DNA of 39,142 bases from Nitrososphaerota archaeon (GCA_021324115.1 JAJPJS010000021.1:1-39142), one strand, 5' to 3'. Numbered from the stretch's first letter, positions 1 to 8,801 are shown. Translations and numbers: made by a program. Notes: generated from the sequence alone by a model not told the origin.

Positions 1-85
1 AAATCTCTAACAATATTCCTGAACCTATTCATGCTGTACTATAATCATCTGAGGTGGCATCAAGGCATAATGTCTGTTCCAGGAG

Positions 86-352
86 GTGAGGTTATTTGAA
101 CAGTATCCCACGTGGATACCGCAACCATTATATCCACATGGAGAGAACTCTCGAACATTGCCCAAGTGGAAGAAGGACGCGACAGAGTTCACTGTCAGCG
201 TGAACTATCACCCGACGAGAGGGATTCTGGTTTTCCTCCCAAGACCACTGGCCAAACTCCTTGGGAACCCTTCCTCGGTCACCTTCACGGTGAAGGGGAA
301 GAGAATCGAGTTGAAAGCGGGAGAGTCTGAGAAGACGAATGAGGACAACTAA
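86..352 (+). CDS. hypothetical protein, start uncertain
   Basis: Unrecognised 88-residue protein. The second half (about residues 30-80) alternates hydrophobic and charged residues like a small beta-rich domain, with FTVSVNYHP, GILVFLP and VTFTVKGKRIEL. The only usual start in frame is GTG at 86, but a strong Shine-Dalgarno stretch (81-89) overlaps it, so that GTG cannot use it. The same stretch is well placed for TTG at 96, which is in another frame and closes after 35 codons. Either the true start is the internal TTG further in, or there is an indel near the 5' end. The gene converges with the restriction-modification gene and their ends overlap by four bases. No function is proposed. Confidence 0.45.
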   Translation: MRLFEQYPTWIPQPLYPHGENSRTLPKWKKDATEFTVSVNYHPTRGILVFLPRPLAKLLGNPSSVTFTVKGKRIELKAGESEKTNEDN

Positions 353-2865
353 GCCTCCAGCCTCTCCACAAACTCGGTCTGCTCATTCAATAACTTGTGC
401 CTCTCCTCTATGATGTGCCTGATAGTCTCTCCGAGTTTACGCCGTTGACCATCATCCTTCGGGATTGGAAGGACGATTTCTCGGATTCTGTTCCCCAGTG
501 TGTCAATCACATCACGGGTGAACTGCTTCGCCTTCACCTGACGCTTGACTATGGGTGTGTTCAGGATTGCCAGGAGCAGGAACGGGTTGAGCATCCCGTT
601 ATCCTTCTTCACCCTGATTTTGTAGATGCCCCCACAGTATAGCAATCTGGTCTGGTCAGGCATCAGTATGCAGGAGGCTCCGACCAGGTATGTCCCGTCC
701 CGAACGAACAGGATGTCGTGAGGCCTAACGTCCTGCCTGTCGCTGTATTTTTGGTAGATGAACTCGCTGACTCCCTGCTTCGGGTCGACCTTCAGCTCCA
801 AGTTGGTCAGGTCGGAAGTCCTGATGAAGGGAATGTCCCCAGTCCCGTATGCCATCTTGCCGACCTCATCTCCCGTCGAGAGTTCCAGAATCCCCTTCTT
901 CTCAAGCTCGCCGAAGGTGACCATCTCATACGTCTTGGAGAGGTCGTTGATCCGCTTCAAGATATCAGGGTCATAATACTTGGGGATGAGGATATTTTCC
1001 CTGACCTTGTCTATCGGAAAGCGGAAACCCAGCGAGTTTGTCTTGAGTTCACCTCCTGTCATCCCCAACCTGAAGCGTTCTGCGACCAGAGGAACGTCGT
1101 CCATCAGGTGCTTCTTCCCGTCTGGTTCGACCCTGATGGTGGGGTTTCCTCTCGAATCGTGGCCGCACCACTTCGCCACCCCCATCAGGATGTCATAGTG
1201 CTCATCAGGAATTGTCTTCTCCACAAAGACCACGCAGACCTTTGCGTGGGTATGCGGCTGGAACAACTCCTCAGGCATCGTGACTATTCCGAGAATCTTG
1301 TAATTCTTCTTGAGCCAGCCTACTATGTATCGATACTTCGGCATGCCGAACATGCTTTCTGGGAGGATGATACCCATTCGCCCACCCTTCCTAAGGAACT
1401 GAAGGCAGCGTTCAAGGAATAGGATTTGGGGCGGCTGTCTCTCCATCAGCTCGTTCTTCTTCAAGAAGATGTCCTTCTTGTCGGAGTCCCACCTGTGTCC
1501 GAGGTCGTACTGCGACAAAATGGACTCTTCTTTCACAGGAATCTTCGTTCCAAATGGCGGATTTGTGATTAGAACATCTATCGACTCAAGTTCGATTCTG
1601 TCTCGGGTCTGAGGCTTCCACTCTGACGGAACGTCCAGACTGTTCTCGTCGAAGACACCACCCCTTCCGTCCCCGACTATCGCCATGTATGCCTTGGTGA
1701 CCTTCGCCAGAAAGTCGTCTTTGTCAATCCCTCTGAAATATCTAGTCGCAATGTCCATCTGCGACTTCAGGATTTCCTTGTCGGGGATACCCTTCTCCTT
1801 TCCCTCCTTCTCGACCTTCTTCCAGACGTATTCGAGGGCGTAAATCAAAAAACCTCCGCTGCCGCAGGCAGGATCGAGAATCATCTCCTTCGGTTCTGGG
1901 TCGAGGATATCGACCATCATCCTTACGACGTTGCGGGGCGTGAAGAACTGCCCCTTGTCGCCGCGTAGAGCAGGCCCTATGAAGACCTCGAATGCGTCCC
2001 CGATTGCTTCCCTCGGAAGCCTCTCATCCGTAATAGTGTAGTTCTGAAGCTCGCCCACCACATACTTTATCGACCTCGCATCGAGTTTTATCCGCTCGTT
2101 CTGGTCAAAGACATCGTTATACTCGTGAACGACCTCCGCGAACAGTTTGGTTATCTCCTCCTTTACCCTCAGGGGCGACTCCTCTGAGTCCGCGACGAAT
2201 CTCAGGAACTCATCCATTCCAGTGTTGTGCTCGTCGTAAATCTTGCAGAAGAGGAGATTGATTATCTCTCGGGCGAGTGTTTCGTCCCTCGTCGTCCCTT
2301 TCGCATTACCCGCGAGATGGTTCCTGATGTCCTTGAAGATGGCCCTCAGGTTCACAGGAATGGTTAGTTCCTTGCGCCTCAGCTTACCTATGGCCGAAAT
2401 CGGTTGGAGATACTTCGGGACGGTGGGTATCTCTCGAAACTCAAAGCGACCCTCCTTTGTCGGGACTTTCAGGAGATAAAGGTGGTCGCCGCCGTTGAAC
2501 CAGACCCCTACCTGAGCAGGGCACAGGTTCATGTAGATTTTGAGCTGCTTGAGCCCGTCCTTCTTGGTCGGTCTTTTGCACTCGACTATGATGTAAGTGT
2601 CATCATATCTTCTCTCGGGCTTGGTGAATACCGCGATATCGACGGGCCACTTCTCTGCCCCCGATGGACTTTGCTTGACTCTGAACTGGGGCCGCGTTTG
2701 GATGAACCCCTTCGGGTAGCCCAGTTCATCGACGAGTTTATGCTCGAAGACTTGGACGGCGTTCACTTCCTCTGGTGTTGCCTTCACATACTCGTCCGAG
2801 ACGTAATCAACAATTTGCCCTTGAGGAGGTGTTGCCTCTTCGCCTTGAAGCGTATGCTGCGGCAA
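349..2865 (-). CDS. fused restriction-modification protein (HsdR_N-like nuclease, N6-adenine methylase, specificity domain)
   Basis: Single-chain restriction-modification enzyme of 838 residues. Residues 30-150 resemble the HsdR N-terminal nuclease domain: D76 in PVDIAVF and E95-C-K97 in IIVECKRP form a PD-(D/E)xK core. Residues 170-620 are a type I HsdM-like methylase with the SAM motif DPACGSGGF (331-339) and the catalytic NPPF (435-438), which methylates adenine N6. From about 640 to the end lies an HsdS-like target-recognition half ending in a coiled coil. The order nuclease-methylase-specificity matches type IIG or compact type I enzymes. No helicase motor is fused or adjacent, so cleavage is probably local. 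The start is TTG at 2865 without a clear Shine-Dalgarno; the frame stays open up to 2883. All key residues seen are intact. Confidence 0.9.
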   Translation of the reverse strand: MPQHTLQGEEATPPQGQIVDYVSDEYVKATPEEVNAVQVFEHKLVDELGYPKGFIQTRPQFRVKQSPSGAEKWPVDIAVFTKPERRYDDTYIIVECKRPTKKDGLKQLKIYMNLCPAQVGVWFNGGDHLYLLKVPTKEGRFEFREIPTVPKYLQPISAIGKLRRKELTIPVNLRAIFKDIRNHLAGNAKGTTRDETLAREIINLLFCKIYDEHNTGMDEFLRFVADSEESPLRVKEEITKLFAEVVHEYNDVFDQNERIKLDARSIKYVVGELQNYTITDERLPREAIGDAFEVFIGPALRGDKGQFFTPRNVVRMMVDILDPEPKEMILDPACGSGGFLIYALEYVWKKVEKEGKEKGIPDKEILKSQMDIATRYFRGIDKDDFLAKVTKAYMAIVGDGRGGVFDENSLDVPSEWKPQTRDRIELESIDVLITNPPFGTKIPVKEESILSQYDLGHRWDSDKKDIFLKKNELMERQPPQILFLERCLQFLRKGGRMGIILPESMFGMPKYRYIVGWLKKNYKILGIVTMPEELFQPHTHAKVCVVFVEKTIPDEHYDILMGVAKWCGHDSRGNPTIRVEPDGKKHLMDDVPLVAERFRLGMTGGELKTNSLGFRFPIDKVRENILIPKYYDPDILKRINDLSKTYEMVTFGELEKKGILELSTGDEVGKMAYGTGDIPFIRTSDLTNLELKVDPKQGVSEFIYQKYSDRQDVRPHDILFVRDGTYLVGASCILMPDQTRLLYCGGIYKIRVKKDNGMLNPFLLLAILNTPIVKRQVKAKQFTRDVIDTLGNRIREIVLPIPKDDGQRRKLGETIRHIIEERHKLLNEQTEFVERLEA

Positions 2866-2983
2866 AGGTGGGGCAGGTGTAAGCTATGACCTTCTCTTAA
2901 GTGTATCCCTCCATGTCCCGACAGTTAATGCTCGGTCGGGTGTCCCGAAGAGTTAGGAGAACCAGCTAGCAATTCATGGAGTG

Positions 2984-2994
2984 GCTTAATAATC
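2984..2994 (+). promoter_or_regulatory. putative TATA box for the 3007 gene
   Basis: The AT-rich CTTAATAATC lies about 20 bases before ATG 3007 and about 28 before the in-frame ATG at 3016. The second spacing fits a leaderless archaeal transcript better and argues weakly for the later start. Confidence 0.4.
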
Positions 2995-3006
2995 AGTGTT
3001 CGTTCT

Positions 3007-3801
3007 ATGGCCGTGATGAACGAGCAACGCCTCACCGGAACCAAAGTAAAATTGAACGGTGAAGATGCTAAGCTTTATGAGAACGATCAATCAATAATGT
3101 TCGAAAGGAAAGGAAGGATAGAAGGTATTACAAAAGACTCGATTCAGATGGTCATACCAAGCGATGATGGCATATTGGTGGCATACTCGACCGGGAGCAA
3201 GGTCAAATCTGCCAAGATTGAACCGCTTGAGGCAGCAGAAGCACTCCTGCTCCTTGGAAAGACCCCTCCAGAAGAAATAAGCAAGCTCTTCGATGCAATG
3301 TTCGCAGAATACAGTGCATATCTCGAGTCTGCATATGCTAACGTCAGTCGAGGTTTTCTAGACAGTTTCGATGCCGAGGAGGTCGAGAGGGTTGGTGGGA
3401 AGTGGAAATTCTTGGAAAGCTTACTCAACATAAGATTTGAAATTGAGCAATCCAGCGCTAGCGTACGACTATGGCAGGTCAGAAACATGCCACTACCCTA
3501 CCAGATTGGTTGGGCCAAGTGCAGGTATATCGAATTCATGCTCAGAATTACAGAATGTATTGCCAACAAAACAGCAGGATGGTGGGACGCCAAGGGTCCA
3601 GAGGGTCAATTACTCCCGGTTCCCTATGAAGATGGATATGGCATGTGGCCGGAAGACTGGGAGAGGTTATTTCTCCATTATTCAATTGTGAGGCACCCTT
3701 TTCTGACTGAAGAAGTTAAGAAAAGAGCAAAAGACAATTCGATGGTTTCGACTGTTCTTGTTGATGAACAGGCACCTTCGGACTACAAGTCTTGGTTCTA
3801 A
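3007..3801 (+). CDS. hypothetical protein, 264 aa
   Basis: Unrecognised soluble protein. Residues 1-75 look like a small beta-rich domain (repeated short strands around YENDQSIMFERKG and DGILVAYSTGSKV). The rest is mainly helical, with a Trp/Tyr-rich C-terminal third. No signal peptide, membrane segment or catalytic motif is obvious. A TATA-like element at 2984-2994 suggests its own promoter and a leaderless message, possibly starting at ATG 3016. It is divergent from the restriction-modification gene and ends two bases from the convergent TrbL-like gene, with no visible terminator between. It could be restriction-modification accessory or mobile-element cargo; I cannot tell which. Confidence 0.7.
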   Translation: MAVMNEQRLTGTKVKLNGEDAKLYENDQSIMFERKGRIEGITKDSIQMVIPSDDGILVAYSTGSKVKSAKIEPLEAAEALLLLGKTPPEEISKLFDAMFAEYSAYLESAYANVSRGFLDSFDAEEVERVGGKWKFLESLLNIRFEIEQSSASVRLWQVRNMPLPYQIGWAKCRYIEFMLRITECIANKTAGWWDAKGPEGQLLPVPYEDGYGMWPEDWERLFLHYSIVRHPFLTEEVKKRAKDNSMVSTVLVDEQAPSDYKSWF

Positions 3802-3803
3802 TC

Positions 3804-5870
3804 CTACCAAGGCAAAGGCGATTCATTTTCTTTAGCAAACTGCCTTGCATCTATTTCCCTCTTGATGTTTCTCAGCGCCTTGGCGCCTTCAACACTGTTC
3901 GGATTAATCGACGAAATCTTGTTGGTCACTAGTTTATAGGCTTGATCAACCAGGTATGGATTCGTGGCCTCTGTTTCACTGAGTATTCCGTGCCTCACCG
4001 ATTCAAGTTTGAATTGTTCTTTATTGATGTTTGTCCATGAGGCCCTGTACTTGGATGCAATTTGTTGGCCAGCCTCCGAACTGGGATTCCAGTTGGCAGT
4101 TTGCTCAAACGCCTTTCCCTGTATGGTCAGTCCACTGTAGTCGACGTCTGTACCCGCCATCAACTGAGCAAGCCTTGTGCTGATTCTGGGCAAAGCGACT
4201 GAAGCCTGCTGCTGTTGCCCCACGCCTGTCAGCACCTGTTGTGTCTCCCCGAGAGGCCTCATGGGAGCTATTCTGTCTATCATTTTGGAAGCCTGCGTAG
4301 CTCCCGCCATGCTGACGGCCCCGGTTGTCGCGCCTACCATCAGGTTCTGAAGCCCATGCGCAGTCCCCGTCGCGAAGTGTGGAACGAAACCCTTCAATCC
4401 CGCAGCCAGCTTTTGGCCAGTTGTGGCCGTCGACCCGAGCGCACTCATGGCGCCCATTCCAGCCTGCACACCCGTGGCCATCCCCATTCCCGCGGGACCC
4501 AGCGCCATCGTCCCGGCCACAGTAGCTGTACCTACAGCAGCCATCGTGGTTTGCGCCGCAGTCTGGAAGACCAGGCCGGTAAGAGGGGCGAACACCGTAG
4601 GCACCAGGACCGCTGTAAAGAGTGCAGCGGCGGCCACCCAGCTTGCGATGTCTACTATGCCGGTGCCCCCGAAGATGCTCGAGTTGAAATTCGAAGTGAG
4701 GATGACGGCGGCCACTCCTATTACGATCGAACTCATCAGGGACGCGAGTATCAGGCCGTACAGTGTGTCCTCGACCATCTCGCTCAGCTTCTTTGTGAAG
4801 GGTATCAGCTTCAGCCCCATGGATATCGGGAAGGCTATCACCATGATGGCAACGAGCCATATCCTGATTATCCCGAGGAAAATCGTCATGAGGTAAACGA
4901 TCAGCCCTACCAACCACTTGGCGATGACCAGTATCCCCGCGGTCAGCACGTCCCAGAAGGTCAGACCCTGCATCCCCACGAGGTAGCTCCAGACGGTGTC
5001 TATCGGCTGGGTGTAGCTCGTGTACGGATTCCCCGGACCGGCGAGGATGGACATGTCGAGGAAGTTCACGATCCTGGCCACGTTATTGTAGATCAGAGGG
5101 AAGAGCAGAATGACGAGGACCCCTATCACGAGGTCGAGTACGACGTTCCTTTTGTTCTCCCCGAAGGATTGAGAGGCAAGGCCGACCAGGAACCCGACAC
5201 CCAGCAGGATGAGGGCAATTATCATGATGAAGTTGTACAAACCCCCCAGAGGGAGGATGCAGGGAGCGTCGGTGACGCAGGCCACCGTCGCGCCAAGCAT
5301 CTGGTCGTCGAACTGTGGAAGCTCCATTATCAAATCAAACATCTGGTTGTTCGGGGCAGATGACGAAGAATAGCTGGTGGTGCCGAGGAACTGGTCTCCC
5401 ACAGGATACGAATATGCATTTACAGTTGCGCCTAACTGAAAGCCACCGGTGCAGCTGAACCCAGCAAGGGCGCCGGCCGTGAAGTTAACTGATGTCTGCG
5501 CCGGATAGCTGAGCGGATAGGGACCGAAGTCAGTCGGCACCAGATCAATGGTCTGGTTGATCGGGTTGCCACCCACTGACTGCCCCATTACGATTACGCT
5601 GCCGTTGAATTGTATCCCTCCCGAGTATCCGCTCCCGGAGACCTGGACGGTTCCTGATACCGAAATTTCCCCGGGCGACCTTGCCGTAGGTTGAATGCAG
5701 TTGGTGACAGAGAGGGAAGCGATTGTCAGCGTCAACGGGGGGTTGGAGCCTGATTGTGCAACGGTCGGGCCTACGATGGAAGCCAAGAGAGCGAAAATGA
5801 CGAATATCCTAGAACTCTTCCTATAGTAGGTTGACGCCCTCCTCAGAATTCGTCTGGTGCCCATCTTCAC
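3804..5870 (-). CDS. TrbL/VirB6-like polytopic membrane protein
   Basis: Likely inner-membrane core component of a type IV secretion or conjugation apparatus. After a basic N-terminus comes a signal peptide (IFVIFALLASIVGPTVAQS), then about 150 residues of secreted beta-rich, Ser/Thr/Gly-rich domain. Around residues 210-450 are at least five hydrophobic helices, followed by a Gly/Ala/Met-rich segment and a cytoplasmic C-terminal tail, the profile of TrbL/VirB6 proteins. GTG 5870 gives the longest product. The ATG two codons later (5864) lies 26 bases from a TATA-like element (5886-5894) and is the better leaderless start. It follows the two-helix membrane gene by 49 bases. The family call rests on topology and context, not on a signature motif. 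Confidence 0.65.
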   Translation of the reverse strand: MKMGTRRILRRASTYYRKSSRIFVIFALLASIVGPTVAQSGSNPPLTLTIASLSVTNCIQPTARSPGEISVSGTVQVSGSGYSGGIQFNGSVIVMGQSVGGNPINQTIDLVPTDFGPYPLSYPAQTSVNFTAGALAGFSCTGGFQLGATVNAYSYPVGDQFLGTTSYSSSSAPNNQMFDLIMELPQFDDQMLGATVACVTDAPCILPLGGLYNFIMIIALILLGVGFLVGLASQSFGENKRNVVLDLVIGVLVILLFPLIYNNVARIVNFLDMSILAGPGNPYTSYTQPIDTVWSYLVGMQGLTFWDVLTAGILVIAKWLVGLIVYLMTIFLGIIRIWLVAIMVIAFPISMGLKLIPFTKKLSEMVEDTLYGLILASLMSSIVIGVAAVILTSNFNSSIFGGTGIVDIASWVAAAALFTAVLVPTVFAPLTGLVFQTAAQTTMAAVGTATVAGTMALGPAGMGMATGVQAGMGAMSALGSTATTGQKLAAGLKGFVPHFATGTAHGLQNLMVGATTGAVSMAGATQASKMIDRIAPMRPLGETQQVLTGVGQQQQASVALPRISTRLAQLMAGTDVDYSGLTIQGKAFEQTANWNPSSEAGQQIASKYRASWTNINKEQFKLESVRHGILSETEATNPYLVDQAYKLVTNKISSINPNSVEGAKALRNIKREIDARQFAKENESPLPW

Positions 5871-5885
5871 GTAAGGAGATGCTCT

Positions 5886-5894
5886 GAATAAAAG
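5886..5894 (-). promoter_or_regulatory. putative TATA box for the TrbL-like gene
   Basis: On the minus strand this reads TTTTATTC, about 26 bases upstream of ATG 5864, the spacing expected for an archaeal leaderless transcript. Confidence 0.35.
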
Positions 5895-5919
5895 GAAAAA
5901 ATCGGAAACGGCTCTACGA

Positions 5920-6291
5920 TTATTCGCCGCTGGCTTCCATCAGCGACCCCACCAGCCTCACCGCTGTAATGATCGCCACGACTATAGCGATGAAGATCAG
6001 GAATGCGTTGAACGCGTTCATGATTGGTATGGGGAGAGACGGGTCGGTCGAGAGCTGAGCAGCAGTGTCCGCGCATGCGGCTGTGTGCTCCCAGATGTAG
6101 GCTACGTTCGTCGTGTTGTTTGGGCAGGCAGGGACTATCCCGTATCCCACCGGCGGCAGGCTTGCAGCCCCGAAGGCGCTGGCCACTATGTAGAGGATGA
6201 AAGATATGATGAGTGGAGTGAGAAGTGCGAGGACGATGATCGTTATCCTCTCCCTCATGTTCTGAAGCGCACCAGCTTGTCTCTGGCTCAT
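5920..6291 (-). CDS. small two-helix membrane protein of the conjugation block
   Basis: This 123-residue protein has two long hydrophobic helices, one around residues 15-42 and one around 90-115. Between them is a roughly 45-residue extracytoplasmic loop with two cysteines (PACPNN and AACADT) that could form a disulfide. This resembles TrbC/VirB2-type or other small type IV secretion subunits, but no diagnostic motif is present. Its ATG overlaps the stop of the AbrB-like gene (ATGA at 6288-6291), so translation is probably coupled. The TrbL-like gene follows 49 bases downstream. A pilin-like or channel-accessory role is inferred from topology and position only. Confidence 0.65.
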   Translation of the reverse strand: MSQRQAGALQNMRERITIIVLALLTPLIISFILYIVASAFGAASLPPVGYGIVPACPNNTTNVAYIWEHTAACADTAAQLSTDPSLPIPIMNAFNAFLIFIAIVVAIITAVRLVGSLMEASGE

Positions 6292-6455
6292 GCTTCAGCA
6301 TCCTCCCTTCTCGTGAGAACGACCTTCTGGCTGTCAGCCTCGATATTTACCATGTCATGAATGTCGAGGTCGAGCAATCGAAGTTCCTTGGTGAGAGCTA
6401 CGTAGAGAGCGCCGCCCGTGCGGCAGACTCGGCCTTGTCTGAGTATTCTTGGCAT
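6288..6455 (-). CDS. AbrB/MazE-like swapped-hairpin DNA-binding protein
   Basis: This 55-residue protein has the AbrB/SpoVT pattern: a basic beta start (RILRQGRVCR), a central LTKELRLLDLDIHDMVNIE and a closing strand VVLTRRE. Such proteins bind DNA as dimers and act as regulators or antitoxins. The frame is open upstream to 6524, but ATG 6455 is preferred because a TATA-like element sits 22-28 bases upstream, giving a leaderless message. It heads a short operon with the two-helix protein (ATGA overlap) and the TrbL-like protein, so it may autoregulate the transfer genes. No toxin gene adjoins it. Confidence 0.65.
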   Translation of the reverse strand: MPRILRQGRVCRTGGALYVALTKELRLLDLDIHDMVNIEADSQKVVLTRREDAEA

Positions 6456-6473
6456 TGTTGTAAAGCACTGTTT

Positions 6474-6484
6474 GAGTTTATAAG
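6474..6484 (-). promoter_or_regulatory. TATA box for the AbrB-like gene
   Basis: The minus strand reads CTTATAAACTC, centred about 25 bases upstream of ATG 6455. It is one of the clearest TATA elements in the window. Confidence 0.55.
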
Positions 6485-6508
6485 ATGCAGGAAACAACAA
6501 GACTGGCC

Positions 6509-6862
6509 TTACTTCTGGTTGCAATCATCCTTCTTCGGTTGCTTGGATGTGTTACTGACCTGCATCTTCCGGAAATCACTTCTGTTTGTCAGATAGTAGA
6601 GAAGTTGCAACTCAAGAGGAATCAGCTTGACGCGCCTTGCTGAGATCACATACCCAAGCAAAGCGAAGCCCAGTAGAACGCCTGCCTTACCTCCGAATGA
6701 CACCTCTGCTATAGGAACATTGAGCGGGAGAGACAGCAAATAGCCGATCAGGGTGAAGGTGACTAGTGTTAGCAGCTGTCTAGGCGACCCGGAGAAGAAA
6801 CCTAGCTGTATGCTCTTCTTCTCCCACCAGGACTCCTCAGCCCACCAGATATTCTCCGACAC
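6509..6862 (-). CDS. PrgI-like small membrane protein
   Basis: This 117-residue protein has two adjacent hydrophobic helices (about residues 29-46 and 55-73) flanked by a short polar N-terminus and a basic, Lys-rich tail. The segment RRVKLIPLELQLLYYL after the second helix resembles the PrgI/TcpE-type proteins found beside conjugation ATPases in Gram-positive bacteria and archaea. It lies upstream of the AbrB-like gene on the same strand and has its own TATA element at 6881-6890. It probably anchors a secretion ATPase to the membrane; this is inference from topology and context. Confidence 0.6.
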   Translation of the reverse strand: MSENIWWAEESWWEKKSIQLGFFSGSPRQLLTLVTFTLIGYLLSLPLNVPIAEVSFGGKAGVLLGFALLGYVISARRVKLIPLELQLLYYLTNRSDFRKMQVSNTSKQPKKDDCNQK

Positions 6863-6880
6863 GGAAGCAAAATCCCAGGT

Positions 6881-6890
6881 ATCTTAAAAC
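6881..6890 (-). promoter_or_regulatory. putative TATA box for the PrgI-like gene
   Basis: The minus strand reads GTTTTAAGAT, about 23-28 bases upstream of ATG 6862. No Shine-Dalgarno is visible, so the transcript would be leaderless. Confidence 0.4.
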
Positions 6891-6963
6891 AGTCAACTCG
6901 GAACGCGCAGAAGCAATCCTAGGTTCCCTTGGTTGCGCTTTTTAGCTGGTCTGGAATATGTGA

Positions 6964-7425
6964 ATGATGATCTCGACTTGGGTGATTGCTTACACCCCCC
7001 TGGCGCAGTTCGTCGTTTCGTACCTCTTGGCTTACAGAAATGAACCCCTCAGGCTTCTTCACCCATGCAGGCAGAGAACAGGAATGACGGCATGGAATGA
7101 GACCTTCATGAAACTAGGACTTGTTGGTAGAGTCCCTTTACGACAGGACGTGTTTCATGACATTCAACAGATTTTGAAAGTATTCGGTATACCATGTTTA
7201 CTATCTCTGTTGGTGGATTTGTTTGGGCCACAACTTTCTGGGCGGCAATTCCCTAAGGCCGACTGCTGGTTAATCGAAGCCTGCCTCCAATTCATTCCGG
7301 CGATCATCCTGCTCCTGGCTCTCCGGAAATCATTCTTGGGCCCTCTTCCCAACTCGCCCAGGAGAGTCCATCTGATGTATCCGCGGCTGGGCTCAAGAAT
7401 AAGGCATCTAGGTGACAGTGAGTAA
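6964..7425 (+). CDS. hypothetical membrane protein
   Basis: Unrecognised 153-residue protein with a hydrophobic N-terminal stretch (about residues 3-24) and two further hydrophobic segments (around 74-86 and 105-121), with basic residues after the last. Its TAA overlaps the ATG of the next gene by one base (TAATG at 7423-7427), which supports it as a translated, coupled gene. It starts divergently from the PrgI-like gene about 100 bases away. Its position ahead of the ATPase-accessory protein suggests a membrane component of the same transfer apparatus. Confidence 0.55.
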   Translation: MMISTWVIAYTPLAQFVVSYLLAYRNEPLRLLHPCRQRTGMTAWNETFMKLGLVGRVPLRQDVFHDIQQILKVFGIPCLLSLLVDLFGPQLSGRQFPKADCWLIEACLQFIPAIILLLALRKSFLGPLPNSPRRVHLMYPRLGSRIRHLGDSE

Positions 7426-8453
7426 TGGTAGACCTGAACAAGGTGCTGTTCTTCAACGTCGCCCTAAAGGATGGTCACATCATGTCCAGGCCGAAGTTTG
7501 AGCCTCAGCAGGAATTCGTGGCCACTTTGGTTCATGAAATCGAAACATTCGACCCGGAATTTGCTTGGATTCAGTTCGTGTTCGTGTTGAAAGACTACAC
7601 GAGGGAACTCACTTCTCTGAAGGTTCGCCTTTACAACTTCAAGCGCTCTGCAGACACGCCTGTCAAGAAGCGCACCAAAGATGGAAAGGAGTATGCAGTT
7701 GAAAGTAGGGAGAGAGCAAGCGAGTGGTACCGCACAGTAGAAGCCAGAACGAAGAATATTGAGGAAGCCAGGTCGTCCGCGAAGGTCTTGATGGGAATAC
7801 AGGGTATGTGGGTAAACCGTGAGAGTCATGACACTGACGGCGTTCCCCTCAATACATTCAACAAGTGCAAGGACGAGATAGACAGCCTGGCGATCTTCAC
7901 GTACAATGATCCAAGAATGCTGGAGGAACTGGTCAGCCGAAGGATAGTCACGGACCTCGCCAAGTACTTCGTGACTTATCATAGGTCCAGGGCAGAATCG
8001 CCGAGCCTGATACTGACTCCTGATGAGTTGCCGTACTTCATCCATTTGCCCTCGGGCGGGTCGGTCGGGAAGCTCACCTCATTCGTGCCGGGAGTCGCTG
8101 CTGACGCTCCTGTTGAGAATGACCCATTCATCCCTGCCATGGAAATAATACCCGGCGAGCCAGACAGGCGTGAAGTGGGGTTGCCTGCTGTTTCCTCACT
8201 TAAGACTGTGCCGAACGTTGCAGAGCCGTTAAAGGAAAATGACGTGAGCAGGCTACAGAACATCGCTTCAACCACAACCAGAAGCTTCGAAATCATGTAT
8301 GATGACTCTCGGACCAACTTTCTTGTGAGTTCTCGAAAGCAACACGACTTGCAATTAGTCAAAAAACAGCTCCTCTTCCTCTATCCTGGAACGGAGTTTG
8401 CCTGCGTGACTCCTATTCCGAAATACATCGAAGCGTTGGCAAAAAATAAGTGA
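7425..8453 (+). CDS. conjugation ATPase accessory protein (N-terminal-domain-like)
   Basis: Soluble 342-residue protein. A helical N-terminal part (residues 25-200) leads to SPSLILTPDELPYFIHLPSG. In many conjugation ATPases a similar 'LT.DEL..  ..LPS' segment sits just before the P-loop domain. Here the P-loop domain is encoded by the separate gene at 8924, so I read this as the detached N-terminal half of a coupling-type ATPase. The C-terminal 60 residues form a compact alpha/beta tail. The start overlaps the upstream stop by one base. The gene ends in the 470-base gap that holds a foreign gene fragment. The homology is inferred from pattern memory. Confidence 0.55.
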   Translation: MVDLNKVLFFNVALKDGHIMSRPKFEPQQEFVATLVHEIETFDPEFAWIQFVFVLKDYTRELTSLKVRLYNFKRSADTPVKKRTKDGKEYAVESRERASEWYRTVEARTKNIEEARSSAKVLMGIQGMWVNRESHDTDGVPLNTFNKCKDEIDSLAIFTYNDPRMLEELVSRRIVTDLAKYFVTYHRSRAESPSLILTPDELPYFIHLPSGGSVGKLTSFVPGVAADAPVENDPFIPAMEIIPGEPDRREVGLPAVSSLKTVPNVAEPLKENDVSRLQNIASTTTRSFEIMYDDSRTNFLVSSRKQHDLQLVKKQLLFLYPGTEFACVTPIPKYIEALAKNK

Positions 8454-8510
8454 CGGGATGATCAGAAATCCATGCAATGGGCTCTTGCGAAAGGCATGAA
8501 CAAGACGTGA

Positions 8511-8801
8511 ACGACACGAATCCAAGTCACATTCCAAAATTCCGTGCAAATATCTGGCTCATTTTCAACTTCCTATTCAGCTTCGTTATACATCATGATG
8601 GCGAGTCGGTTTGCCGAATTTAGCTCTGGCTCTGGCGTACCTCAATGCACAGCATTTTTTTCTTCGAATAAGGGACAAGGTTCTTCTGCAAAGGTGAGCT
8701 GGAGCCTGCCGCAAGGACAATTCTATTTTGTCGTTCTTAATCCCTGGAAAATTCAATCAACTTTCACAACGAATGATGGTATAAAGGCTGCGTCCTCCTA
8801 A
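8511..8801 (+). pseudogene. fragment of a secreted beta-sandwich protein
   Basis: The frame is open from 8511 and reads like the C-terminal domain of a secreted archaeal protein: VQISGSFST, then SASLYIM, a Ser/Gly-rich loop, SWSLPQGQFYFVVLNP and a last strand. In intact relatives a signal peptide and more strands come first; here nothing in-frame precedes it except a stop at 8508-8510. GTG 8544 could start a short product without signal peptide. It lies between the accessory protein gene and the large ATPase gene, so it is probably a leftover insertion. A small secreted protein in its own right is less likely. Confidence 0.4.

Noticed and set aside
112-330. Alternative plus-strand frame in the first gene
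   Set aside because: Composition is unlike a protein, whereas the 86-352 frame has a beta-rich pattern.
718-1422. Plus-strand frame of 234 codons
   Set aside because: It lies opposite the methylase motifs of the restriction-modification gene and has no domain pattern.
4215-5363. Plus-strand open frame of 382 codons
   Set aside because: It is the complement of the TrbL-like gene. Its product is His/Arg/Pro/Gln-rich with no hydrophobic core, while the minus strand has a signal peptide and membrane helices.
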